Positions 54,393 to 62,066 of a DNA stretch of 64,000 nt are shown here, piece after piece. Position 1 is the first letter of the stretch, and the number at the start of each line of letters is the position of its first letter. This stretch comes from JBKBUF01 sp046290815 (GTDB taxonomy: Bacteria; Bacteroidota; Bacteroidia; Cytophagales; Cytophagaceae). A model generated the notes under the pieces. That model saw only the letters and a program-made list of their open reading frames with translations, ran no database searches and had not been told where the DNA came from. The stretch is from contig JBKBUF010000012.1 in the NCBI GenBank assembly GCA_046290815.1, forward strand, positions 58,168-122,167, read 5' to 3'. The translations under genes were made by a program, and so were the position numbers.

Positions 54393-55103
54393 CTATTCCA
54401 ATTTCAATATATAATAACTTTTAACCGCCTTCCCCAAAAACTTTGCAGGTTGCCATTTTCCGGCTTTACAAAAAATTTTATTGACCTTAATCTGTAGCGG
54501 ATCCTTATCCTCAATCTTTGCTGCAACAACAGAACCTTTCAATACAGTTGCTTTTTCAACCATCCCATTTTCACTGATTTCAAAAAATATAAACAATGAG
54601 GTATTTGCATCTTTTTTCAATGCATTTGAATTTATACTGTTCCTGATAAGTTTTAACAATGAATCATCAGAACCTGGAAAGACTGGTTGAATATAACCCA
54701 TACCGTTTTTATCCAAACTATCTGCAACCTTATTCTGGAGGTCGAAAAATCCTTTCCCATATTTATTTTCAATTGCCTGCACCATGAATGCCTCAAAGCA
54801 TTTTATTTCAGGTCTGATGATGCACCCTGATACAATATTCTTATCAATTATATTGTACTTTATTTTAACCCAACGCTTAAAGCTTTCAGTCTGGTGGGGA
54901 TAAAAATGATATTGGGGCAGTAGAAGTGAATCGTCTTTAACCATTCGTTCTGCCTTAGTCAGAAAATCTGAACAAATGTCGGAAATAAAGCTATTCTGAA
55001 ATTCATTCTGCACAGAAACAAAAACAGAGTCTTTATTTATGGCTTGGGAAAAAGCAAAACAAAAACTAAAAGACAAAATAAGAATAATTGCAATTTTCTT
55101 CAT
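54393..55103 (-). CDS. Exported protein with TonB C-terminal-like domain
   Basis: A 236-residue protein with a signal peptide (residues 1-19, ending FAFSQ). Residues about 145-236 follow the order of a TonB C-terminal domain: PVFPGSDDSLLKLI, then FFEISENGMVEKATVLKGS, then KWQPAKFLGKAVKSYYILKL. Typical TonB proteins have an N-terminal membrane anchor and proline-rich linker. These are absent here, so it is a stand-alone periplasmic TonB_C-like protein. Its ATG overlaps the stop of the upstream gene by four bases (55100-55103), which indicates translational coupling. Partner and role are unknown. Confidence 0.7.
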   Translation of the reverse strand: MKKIAIILILSFSFCFAFSQAINKDSVFVSVQNEFQNSFISDICSDFLTKAERMVKDDSLLLPQYHFYPHQTESFKRWVKIKYNIIDKNIVSGCIIRPEIKCFEAFMVQAIENKYGKGFFDLQNKVADSLDKNGMGYIQPVFPGSDDSLLKLIRNSINSNALKKDANTSLFIFFEISENGMVEKATVLKGSVVAAKIEDKDPLQIKVNKIFCKAGKWQPAKFLGKAVKSYYILKLE

Positions 55104-55672
55104 TCACTTAACCACCTGACATAAGAATTAACAAATTCATACTCTTTCCATTTAACCTTCAAAGTATCTTTTGTAACAGAGATTATCTCACCTTCCTGAA
55201 TAAAGTCATTATAGTAAATTTTCAATTTCCTATTTATAAGCTCATAGGGCATATCTCCGTCTCCATCATAGTCCACCACATAAAACGACTCCTTTGAAAA
55301 CTGAAAATCTGCATGAGGTCCTTCTGGATCCATGGTCCATATACCAAAAAGTGCAACCGTATCCAATTTGGTTATAACAGTTGATCTGGCAGGCCGTTTT
55401 ATATTTCCGATATTGGGATTATCTGTATTATAATCTGAAATGGGAAAGGATTTTCTGTTAGCAGGATTTGCCAGTTCATGATAACCATGATCTATATTCT
55501 CCCCATCTCCTGAACTTACCACAGATTCACGGTCAGTAACCAAATCATTACAGGAGATTAAAAACATGCATGGCATCAGCAGTGTGAATATTTGGTTTTT
55601 AAGTTTTCTTTTCCTGATTAAATAAAAAATTAACATGAATAGTACCAAAATTAACAATTCAGGTTCAGTCAT
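55100..55672 (-). CDS. Membrane-associated protein or lipoprotein of unknown function
   Basis: From the ATG at 55672 the product is 190 residues; an ATG at 55720 would add 16 that do not look like a signal sequence. The N-terminus has a hydrophobic stretch (ELLILVLFMLIFYLI), basic residues (RKRKLKNQ), then a second stretch ending FLISC. A start at the Met of MLIFYLI would give a normal lipoprotein signal with that Cys as anchor. The soluble part contains LFGIWTMDPEGPHADFQFSKE and KLKIYYNDFIQEGEII, like small lipocalin-type or DUF domains. No family is assigned. It is coupled to the TonB_C-like gene by an ATGA overlap. Confidence 0.65.
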   Translation of the reverse strand: MTEPELLILVLFMLIFYLIRKRKLKNQIFTLLMPCMFLISCNDLVTDRESVVSSGDGENIDHGYHELANPANRKSFPISDYNTDNPNIGNIKRPARSTVITKLDTVALFGIWTMDPEGPHADFQFSKESFYVVDYDGDGDMPYELINRKLKIYYNDFIQEGEIISVTKDTLKVKWKEYEFVNSYVRWLSE

Positions 55673-55766
55673 TCTCTGAGTTTCTTCTCCCAGGTCATAA
55701 AGATTATTACCGGACAACAACTGTTCCTGCTTTCTTTTTAAGATAGCTTTCTGCGTAAAATATCAA

Positions 55767-56849
55767 CTAAATAGTCACCTCTTTAAATCTTTTATCAATA
55801 AGCCTTATAATTATCCAATATAAAGGTAAGATAATCGGATATAAAAAAATCATCAAAATATTATATCCATGATTTCCGCTTGCATGTTCCCCTATAAAAT
55901 AATCAAGCAAATATTCATAAGAAACAGGTAATAACACAAAAATCAACGGAGCTAAAATACTTCCTACGATAACCGCAATTGAATGTTTTATAGCCTTATA
56001 ACGCTTTCTGTATAAATAAACCAGTACTAAATGGATGATAAAAAGGATTACCCCTGCAAAATATATAATATTTCTGCCGCCAATTCTCAACAATAATCTG
56101 GCTGTAGAATTAACTTCCGGAATAGTATTTATTTCCAGGACATCCACTGGCATTTCATTAAAATTCCAGGTAGCTATGGAGTCGATCCTACCTAAATGAG
56201 GTGCACCTATATTGGTTTTTAAGTTTTGCTTGCCTGATGATGCATTGACCGTTACATTGAGTGTACCGAAAGATTTCCAGTATCTGGCAGGAGCTAATAT
56301 ATATTTAATACCATATTTTTTAACCGGACCCCATCTGTCTTCCCACCAATAAGATCGATAGGCCACTTCGATAACATGATTTCCTTTAGAAATATCTGCC
56401 TCAAAATAAATCATGTCTTTCTCTGTAAGATTGATATTATAGCTTATAGTTTCTGAAACATTTACAGTTAAAGTCCTGGTATTTGCCATTTCAAAGTAAT
56501 AAGCAAAGTCTCTGAATTTTCCATTACCCGCTTCCTTAAACTTGCTGTAAACGGGAGAGGAAATCTCTTTACCATCAATTTTTACTGAAAAGGAATCAAG
56601 AAAGCTAAAAGCATAAAAAATAAAGGGAATAGAGATACCCTCCTCAGAAGAATTAATATGATACTTGACATTAAATTCAACAAACTTAAAATCCTTATCA
56701 AGTTTAATATATAAATCTTCATGGATGATATCAACGTATTTATTAACAAAAGGCCTTCCGCTAATTGTTCCCTGAACAATAGGATTAGCCATATTAGCTA
56801 ATAATAGCAAGGGATTAAGTAAAAGAAAAACGATTAATGAATTTCTCAT
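55767..56849 (-). CDS. Membrane protein with large exported N-terminal domain, unknown function
   Basis: A 360-residue protein. The signal peptide is residues 1-18 (MRNSLIVFLLLNPLLLLA). A beta-rich exported domain runs from about 22 to 255 (DLYIKLDKDFKFVEFNVKYHINSSEEG, VIEVAYRSYWWEDRWGPVKKYGIKYIL). Three membrane helices follow at about 262-280, 292-312 and 325-350. The exported domain's layout, conventional strands then YxxxPARYWxSFGxLxV, recalls DUF4424-like proteins, but I am not sure. It is first of the four-gene minus-strand set and lies 46 bases upstream of the next open frame. Confidence 0.7.
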   Translation of the reverse strand: MRNSLIVFLLLNPLLLLANMANPIVQGTISGRPFVNKYVDIIHEDLYIKLDKDFKFVEFNVKYHINSSEEGISIPFIFYAFSFLDSFSVKIDGKEISSPVYSKFKEAGNGKFRDFAYYFEMANTRTLTVNVSETISYNINLTEKDMIYFEADISKGNHVIEVAYRSYWWEDRWGPVKKYGIKYILAPARYWKSFGTLNVTVNASSGKQNLKTNIGAPHLGRIDSIATWNFNEMPVDVLEINTIPEVNSTARLLLRIGGRNIIYFAGVILFIIHLVLVYLYRKRYKAIKHSIAVIVGSILAPLIFVLLPVSYEYLLDYFIGEHASGNHGYNILMIFLYPIILPLYWIIIRLIDKRFKEVTI

Positions 56850-57039
56850 TATTAGCAGATAAGTGTAATTGAAAGAAGATAAGCTTATGAAAAAAATAAT
56901 TATTCACACGTCCTTATTCGGTTACAAACCTTAAGATAATCAAATATTTTGAACTATGCTCGGACTACACAAAAGCAATCCAAAAATGTGGTATTTCTAA
57001 AAATCAGGATCGAATATGATATAATAAGTCAATTATCTT

Positions 57040-57255
57040 TCAAAACTCCTGCCAAACCTCGCAGGAATATCCAAAAAGTTCTACTGTAGAGATAACTTTA
57101 TCTACGGAAAAACTTTCCCCCTCCACTCTTAATATCCGATCACAGTCTTCCAGATCGAAATTAATACGTGCAGAGGGAAATTCTTCTACCAGTCTTTTCA
57201 GAATTTCCCTGGCTTTTATTTTACCTCGCACACTTGTTTTAAAGACTTCCACCAT
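57040..57255 (-). CDS. Small HMA-like fold protein without metal motif
   Basis: A 71-residue cytosolic protein (MVEVFKTSVRGKIKAREILK...VEGESFSVDKVISTVELFGYSCEVW). The beta-alpha-beta-beta-alpha-beta pattern and length resemble heavy-metal-associated domains, but the CxxC metal-binding pair is missing. Related small proteins of unknown role are common in this phylum. It lies 16 bases behind a VOC gene on the same strand and may belong to that transcript. Confidence 0.6.
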   Translation of the reverse strand: MVEVFKTSVRGKIKAREILKRLVEEFPSARINFDLEDCDRILRVEGESFSVDKVISTVELFGYSCEVWQEF

Positions 57256-57271
57256 AGATTCATCAATTCAA

Positions 57272-57697
57272 TTAAAGACTCTCCAATACCCGCATGTCAA
57301 GTTTTTTCATTTTCAGAAATGCTTCCTGTACCTTTTGGGCTTTCCCCGGCATACTCATTAACTTTGGAAGGTTAGCCGGAATAACCTGCCATGACACACC
57401 AAATTTATCTTTACACCATCCGCACATGCTTTCCATTCCACCATCGGAAGTGAATTTTGTCCAGTAATAATCTATCTCCTCCTGAGTTTCACATTCAACG
57501 ACAAAGGATATCGCCTCATTAAATTTGAAATGGTTACCTCCATTGAGCGCCATAAATTTATTTCCATTCACTTCAAAAGTAACTACCATGGGATTTTCAG
57601 AGGTAATCTTTGAATTTTTGAAAATCGAACAATAAAATTCTGCTGCAGCTTTGGCCTGACCATCAAGCCAAAGACAAGGGTAAATAGGATTCTTCAT
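57272..57697 (-). CDS. VOC family protein (PhnB/glyoxalase-like)
   Basis: From the ATG at 57697 the product is 141 residues (MKNPIYPCLWLDGQAKAAAEF). In-frame ATGs upstream would place the start inside the preceding gene, so they are not used. The sequence has the vicinal-oxygen-chelate PhnB type (FYCSIFKNSKI, NGNKFMALNGGNHFKFNEAISF, YYWTKFTSDGG, CGWCKDKFGVSWQVIP). Substrates of this group are mostly unknown. The gene begins one base past the stop of the upstream VOC gene, so both are surely co-transcribed. Confidence 0.85.
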   Translation of the reverse strand: MKNPIYPCLWLDGQAKAAAEFYCSIFKNSKITSENPMVVTFEVNGNKFMALNGGNHFKFNEAISFVVECETQEEIDYYWTKFTSDGGMESMCGWCKDKFGVSWQVIPANLPKLMSMPGKAQKVQEAFLKMKKLDMRVLESL

Positions 57698-57698
57698 A

Positions 57699-58130
57699 TT
57701 ATTGATTTGAAACATTAAACATCCACCGAATTCCGAATCTGTCTTTGCAGGTACCCCAATATCCCCAGAATTCCTCATGAGGCGCCACACTATCTGAACC
57801 GCCCTTTGAAAGGGCAGTATATAAACGATCCGCTTCTTCTTTTGTATCCGGATTTAAACTGATGGTAACGTTATTTCCTTCTATTAACTTATGACCCATG
57901 CTTTCCAACATGTCAGTTGCCATAATTTGAGTACCTCCCAGAATAGGTAATGCCACATGCATTACTTTCTTTTTGTCTTCCTCGGACAAAGGAGGCATTT
58001 TAGGATTTGGAGGCAAGTCCCCCATACGCATAATAGGAGCAGAAAATTCTGTTTTGAACACAGATTTGTAATAATTGAATGCTTCTTCTGCATTCCCCTG
58101 GAAGTTCAGATAGATTGATACGTATGCCAT
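57699..58130 (-). CDS. VOC family protein (PhnB-like)
   Basis: A 143-residue protein with the PhnB-type VOC layout: VSIYLNFQGNAEEAFNYYKSVF at the start, GGTQIMATDMLESMGH in the middle, WGYWGTCKDRFGIRWMFNV at the end. Function is unknown beyond the fold, which uses a metal in many members. It is second of three VOC genes in a row on the minus strand, next to an AHSA1/SRPBCC gene and a divergent regulator. Spacing to the next VOC gene is one base. Confidence 0.85.
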   Translation of the reverse strand: MAYVSIYLNFQGNAEEAFNYYKSVFKTEFSAPIMRMGDLPPNPKMPPLSEEDKKKVMHVALPILGGTQIMATDMLESMGHKLIEGNNVTISLNPDTKEEADRLYTALSKGGSDSVAPHEEFWGYWGTCKDRFGIRWMFNVSNQ

Positions 58131-58180
58131 GATTTTTCCTTTATTTATTTAGGTTAATGATAATACTTTGAAAATTTATT

Positions 58181-58588
58181 TCAATGTTCCTGAAAACTCA
58201 GAAGCCAATGATTGCCGTATCTGTCCGTCAAGGTACCAATCCAGCTACCCATAGAGTTAATGGTCGGTGGACAGGATGGCACTCCCCCTGATGAAAGTTT
58301 TTTAAAAAGGACTTTCATTTCTTTTTCAGTTTCACAAGTCAGGAAAAGGGAGACAGAATTACCTTTATAAATATTGCCTGCATCAGTCAAATCAGTCCCC
58401 ATAAGTACCATTTCCCCTTGACTAAGGCTGGCATGGAGAATTTTTCTTCTCATTTTCTCCGGCAGCTTTTCTCCTAAGGGACTTTCACCCACAGTTTGAA
58501 AAACAAGATTACCACCCAGGCAACTTTTGTAAAATTGCATAGCTTCGCGACAATTACCATTGAAAGTAAGATATGAATGTATTCTCAC
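58181..58588 (-). CDS. VOC family protein (PhnB-like)
   Basis: A 135-residue VOC protein: SYLTFNGNCREAMQFYKSCLGG, ILHASLSQGEMVLMGTDLTD, then SWIGTLTDRYGNHWLLSF. It is a separate paralogue of the two VOC genes that follow it. It lies 19 bases behind the SRPBCC gene and 50 bases ahead of the next VOC gene on the same strand. Confidence 0.85.
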   Translation of the reverse strand: MRIHSYLTFNGNCREAMQFYKSCLGGNLVFQTVGESPLGEKLPEKMRRKILHASLSQGEMVLMGTDLTDAGNIYKGNSVSLFLTCETEKEMKVLFKKLSSGGVPSCPPTINSMGSWIGTLTDRYGNHWLLSFQEH

Positions 58589-58607
58589 CTGACTTATGAT
58601 TCAAATA

Positions 58608-59033
58608 TCAGACTGACTCTGCATAATTTTTAAAATTATCCAGGATAGCCTGCCAACCAGCTTTTTGAAAATCTACCGGATGCTGATCTTCAGCTTCAAA
58701 TGTCGTCGTTACCGTGGTCTTGCCTCCAGAATTTTCAAACAAGGTTATGACCTGCCTTCCATCGTCTAAAGTATATGAAATTTTCTTATGGTTAATTACT
58801 TCATCATATACTGCTTCAAAGTCAAAACCAAAACTTCCATCTTTTGCCTCCATTCTTGATTTTAACCTTCCTCCTTTTCTTAAATCATTTTCAGCACTCG
58901 GGCAATGCCAGTCCGGGGAAGCGAAATTCCATTTGGTAATATGTTCAGGAGCATTCCAGCAATTCCATACTTTCTCTACAGAAGCATTTATATTTGCCTG
59001 TATTGTAACTTTAGTTTTTTGTTCTGTTGCCAT
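58608..59033 (-). CDS. SRPBCC/AHSA1 family protein
   Basis: A 141-residue protein of the START-like AHSA1 type: KVTIQANINASVEKVWNCW, PEHITKWNFASPDWHCPSAE, GGRLKSRMEAKDGSFGFDF, then GWQAILDNFKNY. Such proteins have a ligand-binding cavity; a few activate Hsp90 but most bacterial ones are of unknown role. It is the first gene of the minus-strand VOC set and is divergent from the AraC-type regulator at 59179, which may control it. Confidence 0.9.
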   Translation of the reverse strand: MATEQKTKVTIQANINASVEKVWNCWNAPEHITKWNFASPDWHCPSAENDLRKGGRLKSRMEAKDGSFGFDFEAVYDEVINHKKISYTLDDGRQVITLFENSGGKTTVTTTFEAEDQHPVDFQKAGWQAILDNFKNYAESV

Positions 59034-59178
59034 AGTTTTAATAATTATTACAATTGATAATACAAAAATGAATACTTTTTCATTAATCTTTAAAGTGTAA
59101 TAGCGACAACTTAGGGGGTAATTTGCGCCAAAACCTTTATATTTGACAATAAACCTGATTTCACTAAATTGTTCTGAA

Positions 59179-60165
59179 ATGAAACAAATATCCGTTTATG
59201 TTCCGGAGTCTGCAGTTATAGAAGCCATTACCCCCGCTTACCGATTATTTAAAACGGCAAATGATTTTTTAAAAGCTCAGGGCAAAAAACCTCAATTTAA
59301 AGTAGAATATGTAGGTTTGAAAAAATCAGTAACCACCAATGATGGAGAATATTCAATAAAAATTGACCGGCAAATAAAAGACATCAGAAAGACTGACCTG
59401 ATAATAATACCAGCCATTTACGGTGACATTGACAAGGCCATAAAATCAAATGCAAAAGCTATTCCATGGATAATGGAGATGCATGCCAAAGGAAGTGAAA
59501 TCGCAAGCTTGTGCATCGGAGCATTTCTCCTGGCTGAGTCGGGATTAATCAACGAGAAAAAATGCTCTACACATTGGGCATATTATGATTTATTTCGCCA
59601 AAAGTTTCCTAATGTTGAGATTGTAGACGGATCCGTAATCACTGACGAAGGGAAAATTTATTCAAGCGGAGGAGCAAATTCTTTATGGAACCTGCTACTT
59701 TACCTGCTGGAAAAATATACTGACAGAGATACTGCAATTCTTGCTTCGAAATATTTCGCAATTGACATAGATAGAAACAGCCAGGCGGCTTTTACCATTT
59801 TTACCGGACAGAAAGATCATCAGGATAAAGAAATACTTAAAGCACAGCAATTGATAGAAAAGGATTTTGCTGAGAAAATTACAGTTGATGAGCTGGCAGA
59901 AAAACTTAGTATAAGCCGCAGGAGTTTCGAAAGAAGATTCAAACTTGCCACCAATAACACACCGGTAGAATACATTCAAAGGGTCCGAATTGAAGCAGCC
60001 AAACGAAGTCTGGAGGCCAGCCGCAAAAATGTTACAGAAGTTATGTTTGATGTTGGTTACACCGATACTAAATCATTCCGGGATATATTTAAAAGAATTA
60101 CCGGCCTAACTCCAATAGAGTATAGAAATAAATACAGCAAGATAGAGATTGCAGTATTTGAGTAA
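59179..60165 (+). CDS. GlxA-type AraC family regulator (DJ-1/PfpI plus HTH)
   Basis: From the ATG at 59179 the product is 328 residues; an upstream in-frame ATG at 59143 adds 12 residues without clear sense. Residues about 1-185 form a DJ-1/PfpI-like domain with the nucleophile-elbow-like ASLCIGAFLLAESGLI and STHWAYYDLF. The C-terminal ~95 residues are an AraC-type double helix-turn-helix (ISRRSFERRFKLATNNTPVEYIQRVRIEAAKRSLE, VMFDVGYTDTKSFRDIFKRITGLTPIEYRNKY). It is divergent from the SRPBCC/VOC genes and is the natural candidate to control them. The signal is unknown. Confidence 0.9.
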   Translation: MKQISVYVPESAVIEAITPAYRLFKTANDFLKAQGKKPQFKVEYVGLKKSVTTNDGEYSIKIDRQIKDIRKTDLIIIPAIYGDIDKAIKSNAKAIPWIMEMHAKGSEIASLCIGAFLLAESGLINEKKCSTHWAYYDLFRQKFPNVEIVDGSVITDEGKIYSSGGANSLWNLLLYLLEKYTDRDTAILASKYFAIDIDRNSQAAFTIFTGQKDHQDKEILKAQQLIEKDFAEKITVDELAEKLSISRRSFERRFKLATNNTPVEYIQRVRIEAAKRSLEASRKNVTEVMFDVGYTDTKSFRDIFKRITGLTPIEYRNKYSKIEIAVFE

Positions 60166-60216
60166 AAAAACTTCAGAGAATTTAAAATTATTGTATCCGT
60201 TTCAAACAGTTACTAA

Positions 60217-61563
60217 ATGTACAGAACCATTAAAGAAATATTAAGAGATAGGATAAGATCTGGTATAGCACAACCAGAAGGACTTCATATGTGGAGAGAA
60301 AAGATATTCAAATCACTGATGGTTGTGCTGATAATCCTCGGATTTATTGCCTATATACCAAGTATCATCCTATCTATTTATAGCAAATATTGGAGTATTG
60401 CAATTCTTGATACATTAGTATACCTACTCGTAATCCTCATTTATTTTCTTAAGAAGACCCCTTTTCATATCCGAGTAAACGGCCTACTTCTTATAGTTTA
60501 TCTTCTTGGAGTTGCCTTACTTGTAATCCTTGGTGCGATAGGAGCAGGGTGGGCATGGCTTTTTGCATTCCCTGTTTTTGCCAGCATTCTTCGCAGTTTC
60601 AAAATTTCAATACTTGCAATCACCTTGAATGCTATTACACTTATTGTTTTGGGAACTCTCATTCACCTTGGGTATCTTTCTTCTTTTCTCATTGGAGAAT
60701 ATAATCTTGAAAGCTGGACCGTTGTAAGCATTAATTTTATCTGCTTGAATTGTTTTGTCAGTATTCCGATAGCAGTTCTACTTAATGCTCTTGAAGTTTC
60801 CATGGAAGAAGAGGAAAAGACCAAGCTGATTATTACTGATCAGAAAGAAACATTAAAAAACAGGAACAAAGAGCTACTAAGAATAAATTCAGACATGGAT
60901 AACTTCATTTACATTGCTTCTCATGATTTAAAAAGCCCTATCAGCAATCTTCAGGGTTTGCTTTCAGCGCTGGAAAATGAACTGGAAGGAAAAAAGGATG
61001 AAAACATAATGCAGATTATTGAAATGATGCAACAATCAATTCTAAAGTTCAGATCTGTCATTGATTCTTTGAGCATGATAAGTCAGGTCCAGGACCCTAG
61101 ACTAAGTCAGCAAAATGAAAATCTCCGGCTTGAAGATATACTTGAAGATGTAAAGTTCAGCCTTGCCGCATTAATCAAACAATTCAATCCAATAATTCAC
61201 AAAGAATTTAGCGTTGAAACCATTTCCTTCCCGAAAAAAGACATAACCAGTATTTTGTATAACCTATTAAGCAATGCAATAAAATACAGCGCTACCGAAA
61301 GAAGACCTGAAATTAAGATAAAGACATACCGAAAAGATAATTTTGTTGTCTTAGAAATTAAGGACAATGGATTAGGTCTGAAACAAGAAGACCAAAACAA
61401 AATATTTATGATGTTCAAAAGAATGCATAATCATGTAGAGGGTAGCGGAGTAGGATTGTACCTTGTAAAGCGAATTATTGAAAACCACGGCGGAAGCATT
61501 GAAGTAGAAAGCCAACAAGGGAAAGGTACAACTTTCAGGTTGAATCTTATTAATAGAGAATAA
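60217..61563 (+). CDS. Membrane sensor histidine kinase
   Basis: A 448-residue kinase. Several hydrophobic helices lie between about 30 and 195 (MVVLIILGFIAYIPSIIL, LLLIVYLLGVALLVILGAI, WLFAFPVFASIL and others). A coiled coil follows at about 195-230, then the HisKA domain with the phosphoaccepting H236 in IASHDLKSPISNLQG. The ATPase domain is at about 330-448 with N, G1 and G2 boxes (LYNLLSNAIKYS, EIKDNGLGL, GSGVGLYLVKRI). No response regulator is adjacent, so it is an orphan. It lies 51 bases behind the AraC-type regulator and may share its transcript. Confidence 0.9.
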   Translation: MYRTIKEILRDRIRSGIAQPEGLHMWREKIFKSLMVVLIILGFIAYIPSIILSIYSKYWSIAILDTLVYLLVILIYFLKKTPFHIRVNGLLLIVYLLGVALLVILGAIGAGWAWLFAFPVFASILRSFKISILAITLNAITLIVLGTLIHLGYLSSFLIGEYNLESWTVVSINFICLNCFVSIPIAVLLNALEVSMEEEEKTKLIITDQKETLKNRNKELLRINSDMDNFIYIASHDLKSPISNLQGLLSALENELEGKKDENIMQIIEMMQQSILKFRSVIDSLSMISQVQDPRLSQQNENLRLEDILEDVKFSLAALIKQFNPIIHKEFSVETISFPKKDITSILYNLLSNAIKYSATERRPEIKIKTYRKDNFVVLEIKDNGLGLKQEDQNKIFMMFKRMHNHVEGSGVGLYLVKRIIENHGGSIEVESQQGKGTTFRLNLINRE

Positions 61564-61575
61564 AACATTAACCTG

Positions 61576-62031
61576 CTATTTTTTCATGGTAGTTTCATAA
61601 ATTTTGACCCATTCTTTTACGGTTATTTTTGTCATTAATTCACCTATCAGTTTGTAAGGAATATCATCAAATTTTTTGAAGCGAATGCAACTTTTTCCCA
61701 TATCTAGTTTTTGTTTACTGTGCTTGGGATATTCCTCTACAAACCACTTTAACAATTTGGCATCGGAATAAATACCCATATGATAAAAATTGATAGTATT
61801 CTTCTGTGAAGCAATTCCTGCAAAGGGAAGCGGTTCGCCAGGTTTGCAATGATAACCCGCAGGATAAATGGAATGGGGAACTACATAACCCAATCCACCA
61901 TAACTGATAGCAGCTTCAAATCCTTTAGGAAGGTTTTTCATAATAACACCGTGGAGCTTATTAAATGGTTCTTTTCTGTCAGCAGGAACGCCGGCCAGAA
62001 TTTCACTAACAGAACTTCCGAATGATTTCAT
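61576..62031 (-). CDS. DUF1801 family protein
   Basis: A 151-residue soluble protein with the DUF1801 (YdhG-like) layout: ILAGVPADRKEPFNKLHGVI, FEAAISYGGLGYVVP, GIASQKNTINFYHMGIYSD, MGKSCIRFKKFDDIP. Family function is not known. It converges on the histidine kinase gene, with 12 bases between the stop codons. It is transcribed in the same direction as the truncated kinase at 62067, 35 bases behind it. Confidence 0.85.
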   Translation of the reverse strand: MKSFGSSVSEILAGVPADRKEPFNKLHGVIMKNLPKGFEAAISYGGLGYVVPHSIYPAGYHCKPGEPLPFAGIASQKNTINFYHMGIYSDAKLLKWFVEEYPKHSKQKLDMGKSCIRFKKFDDIPYKLIGELMTKITVKEWVKIYETTMKK

Positions 62032-62066
62032 TTGAATAAAATTAGTAATTACAATGGACTTGCTTT

